This document shows positions 62,501-64,000 of a DNA stretch of 64,000 bases, piece after piece. A model generated the notes under the pieces. The model was not told where the DNA came from. It was given only the letters and a program-made list of their open reading frames with translations, and made no database searches. A program made the position numbers and the translations under genes. The first letter of the stretch is position 1, and each line of letters opens with the position of its first letter. Source of the DNA: Onchocerca volvulus (Eukaryota; Nematoda; Chromadorea; Rhabditida; Onchocercidae). The DNA lies in contig HG738139.1 in NCBI GenBank assembly GCA_000499405.2, positions 12,238,398 to 12,302,397 on the forward strand, given 5' to 3'.

Positions 62501-62686
62501 GCTGGTATTTTTGGAAATTTTCACTATAAAATCCGGTTTTTTTTTTTTTGCAAAACTATGAATAAATTTCAGGGATTATTATCCGGAAATGTAACCATTA
62601 TTGTAGAACGTCCTGATTCTCCGACAGCCCGCAGTTTTGCATCCGAGGTATTGTCCGTTCCAACTCCGCCAATTGCAAATTGCTAA
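59514..62686 (+). CDS. Small protein with two PDZ domains
   Basis: Five exons: 59514-59597, 60388-60527, 61092-61239, 62241-62393 and 62573-62686; 212 residues. PDZ1 (residues ~8-75) has a degenerate ligand loop (ELPGIS) but a clear core, NSALEERINVGDKILTVND. PDZ2 (~95-195) has a normal P-V-G-L carboxylate loop at 121-124, then GQVYVIHVTKGSL, GDRILQVDG and GNVTIIVERP. A Lys/Arg-rich linker joins them. PDZ domains bind protein C-termini and act as scaffolds. The layout resembles nematode families of small PDZ-only proteins (from memory of the family). Intron 2 must use a GC donor (ACAAG then GCAATA), since no GT site keeps phase. AATAAA at 62748 fits the 3' end. Intron 3 holds tRNA-Arg(ACG). 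The last exon could also splice at 62649 (GTATTG). Confidence 0.82.
61734..61806 (+). tRNA. tRNA-Arg(ACG)
   Basis: Cloverleaf without intron: acceptor GGCCTCG/CGAGGTC (one G-U pair), A box TGGCGCAATGG, anticodon stem TCGGT/ACCGA with loop CTACGGA, and B box GGTTCGACTCC. Anticodon ACG (inosine at the wobble position) reads CGU/CGC/CGA. A TTTT stop follows at 61811. It lies in intron 3 of the PDZ gene on the same strand. Confidence 0.96.
61865..62096 (+). repeat. Decayed ~54-bp tandem array after tRNA-Arg
   Basis: Five diverged units are marked by TCAGGTAA at about 61872, 61926, 61978 and 62033, and CTAGGTAA at 62086. Spacing is 52-55 bp. Each unit also carries a GTACATTGT-like start, a TATGTGTGTAC-like middle and a CCGGGACACC-like end. 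The array lies directly downstream of the tRNA, inside the PDZ gene intron, and is GC-richer than nearby introns. Confidence 0.7.
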
Positions 62687-62747
62687 GAAATCGAAAAAAG
62701 TTTAATTCGATTACAGGAAATTCTCATAATTTTACTTTCATCCTGAA

Positions 62748-62753
62748 AATAAA
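62748..62753 (+). terminator. AATAAA polyadenylation signal of PDZ gene
   Basis: AATAAA lies 61 bases after the TAA of the PDZ gene, in an AT-rich 3' UTR, at the usual distance for a nematode 3' end. Confidence 0.6.
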
Positions 62754-64000
62754 CGAATGACTAAACAGTTTATCATTTTTGCTTCTATTATTTGAATAGT
62801 AATAAACAAATAATCTTTTGTTAATTATCAATTATCATTTGATAGTTATTAATCATCAATCATAAACATTTCTGAAATACAATGAAATCATCCTGAAAAC
62901 TTTTGTTAGTTCAAAAAGCAAAAATTCAATGAAAATGAATAAATTTCAGAAAAGTTTGAAACTTATCGAACTGTAAATTAACAAATTTGTTCATTGTATA
63001 TTAAGATTTCTCGTTTCAATCGATGTATCAGTATGAGAAAGTTCCGTTATCCGCGGGAAAAAAATGTTTATTATTTATTGATGGGGAGAGTTTTTTTTTC
63101 TTGTTATTAAGGAAAATCAAAATGTGAGAAATCATTATTTCGAAATGAGGTATCTTAGTCTCGAATATTTACTATTTCAGATTCCATAATTTCATAAGAA
63201 ATGTTTATGTTTGTTATAAACAACAAAATACGATTGCAGAATATAGGTTGTATTTTCAAGAAGTGATAAAAACCTGAAGAATTTGAATTATCTCTTCCAT
63301 ATAAGACAATTGAAGTAAATTAATTATAAAAATGATTAATAAGACAACATGAATCATTCATTTATCAATTTAGCAATACAAGACCTGAAACTTGTACTGA
63401 TACCGGAAGCAATAATTTTAGAACCAAATGAAAGTGATAAGATTGATGAAACATACAGTTGAAAGTAACAGGATTAGTGAAATGAACATTCAAGAGCAGT
63501 AAGACTAGCAATGGATAAGACTGATGAAATATAACTCGAGAGTGGTAGAATTGGTGAGAGATAAAATTGGTAAAATACAGAGTCGAGAGTGATAAAATTG
63601 ATAAGATACATATCCAAGAATGATAAAATTAATGAAATACAGCACGAAAATAGGACGCCAGAAAGATGAGAAATAACAATCAGCGATATTAATGATCACT
63701 GAACATCCACCACTATCAGCCCTGAAATACGTTTTTTTCATCAGGCACAGGATCACTTTGCCAAAATACTTCACGGATTTATTTGTTTTTATAAATGTCT
63801 GAAATTGTAAAATCGGATAATAGTTTGGATATCATAAGTGGGGTGTCAGTTATGTTCACGAGATTTTTTTAAATCATACATTATCAGTTATCAGTTTTGT
63901 AATCAGTCGTCAAGTTTTAGGTTCAAATTATTGATTGTAATTTCAAAGATACTAGGTAGAATGGAATATATTGAAAAGATAGAAGGAATTGAATTGGAAT
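62754..64000. other. Terminal AT-rich region, no gene seen
   Basis: No supported coding region or RNA gene. A degenerate tandem repeat occupies 63430-63645. The long minus-strand frame at 63505-63774 runs across that repeat and looks like a by-product of its period. Confidence 0.5.
63430..63645. repeat. Degenerate ~33-bp tandem repeat
   Basis: About six units resemble GAGAGTGATAAAATTGATAA followed by GATACA, at spacings of roughly 30-47 bp. The 63575-63640 copies are the most alike. Sequence drift is strong towards 63430. Confidence 0.55.

Noticed and set aside
63505..63774. 89-codon minus-strand ORF
   Set aside because: It runs across a degenerate tandem repeat, is hydrophobic and Tyr/Phe-rich from the repeat itself, and has no splice or family support.
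1..64000. CRISPR arrays or prokaryotic operon features
   Set aside because: No regular repeat-spacer array of identical direct repeats is present and the genes are intron-rich eukaryotic genes.

Overview
The window looks like nuclear DNA from a nematode, most probably a filarial or related spirurid worm (inferred). It is very AT-rich and full of poly-A and poly-T tracts. The genes have many small exons and introns mostly of 50-400 bp with GT-AG ends and a T-rich TTTCAG acceptor. The protein types also fit: a MADF-BESS factor, a small tandem-PDZ protein, a CD36/LIMP-2 protein and RNA polymerase III subunit 2. All gene models below were spliced by eye; within each accepted model the reading phase is consistent across every junction.

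Layout. Positions 1-21,272 are a gene-poor AT-rich tract with minisatellites, old local duplications and foldback sequences. It holds only weak coding candidates, the best being a 51-codon two-exon ORF at 2570-2836. From 21.3 kb the window is gene-dense: MADF-BESS factor (minus, 21273-24891); two-C2-domain protein, possibly the centriolar SAS-1/C2CD3 type (plus, 25382-28707); a 728-residue membrane protein with 11-residue repeats and a C-terminal LC3-interacting-type motif (minus, 30365-35056); a small RING-H2 protein (plus, 36006-39089) whose introns carry two copies of a TIR element; the complete 24-exon RNA polymerase III second-largest subunit (plus, 39586-48154); a complete 12-exon CD36/LIMP-2 family protein (minus, 50142-58784); and a two-PDZ protein (plus, 59514-62686).

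Two tRNA-Arg genes lie inside introns of host genes in the host orientation: tRNA-Arg(CCU), with its own intron, in the CD36-like gene, and tRNA-Arg(ACG) in the PDZ gene. The second is followed by a decayed ~54-bp tandem array.

Several neighbours are head-to-head with short shared upstream regions (MADF/C2, RETREG-like/RING, CD36/PDZ), so bidirectional promoters are likely. The RING gene and rpc-2 lie in tandem about 0.5 kb apart. Two proteins suggest the ER and lysosome: the repeat protein ends in an acidic F-x-x-L motif like FAM134/RETREG ER-phagy receptors, and the CD36-like protein ends in a D-x-x-x-L-I lysosomal sorting signal. Any functional link between them is only inference.
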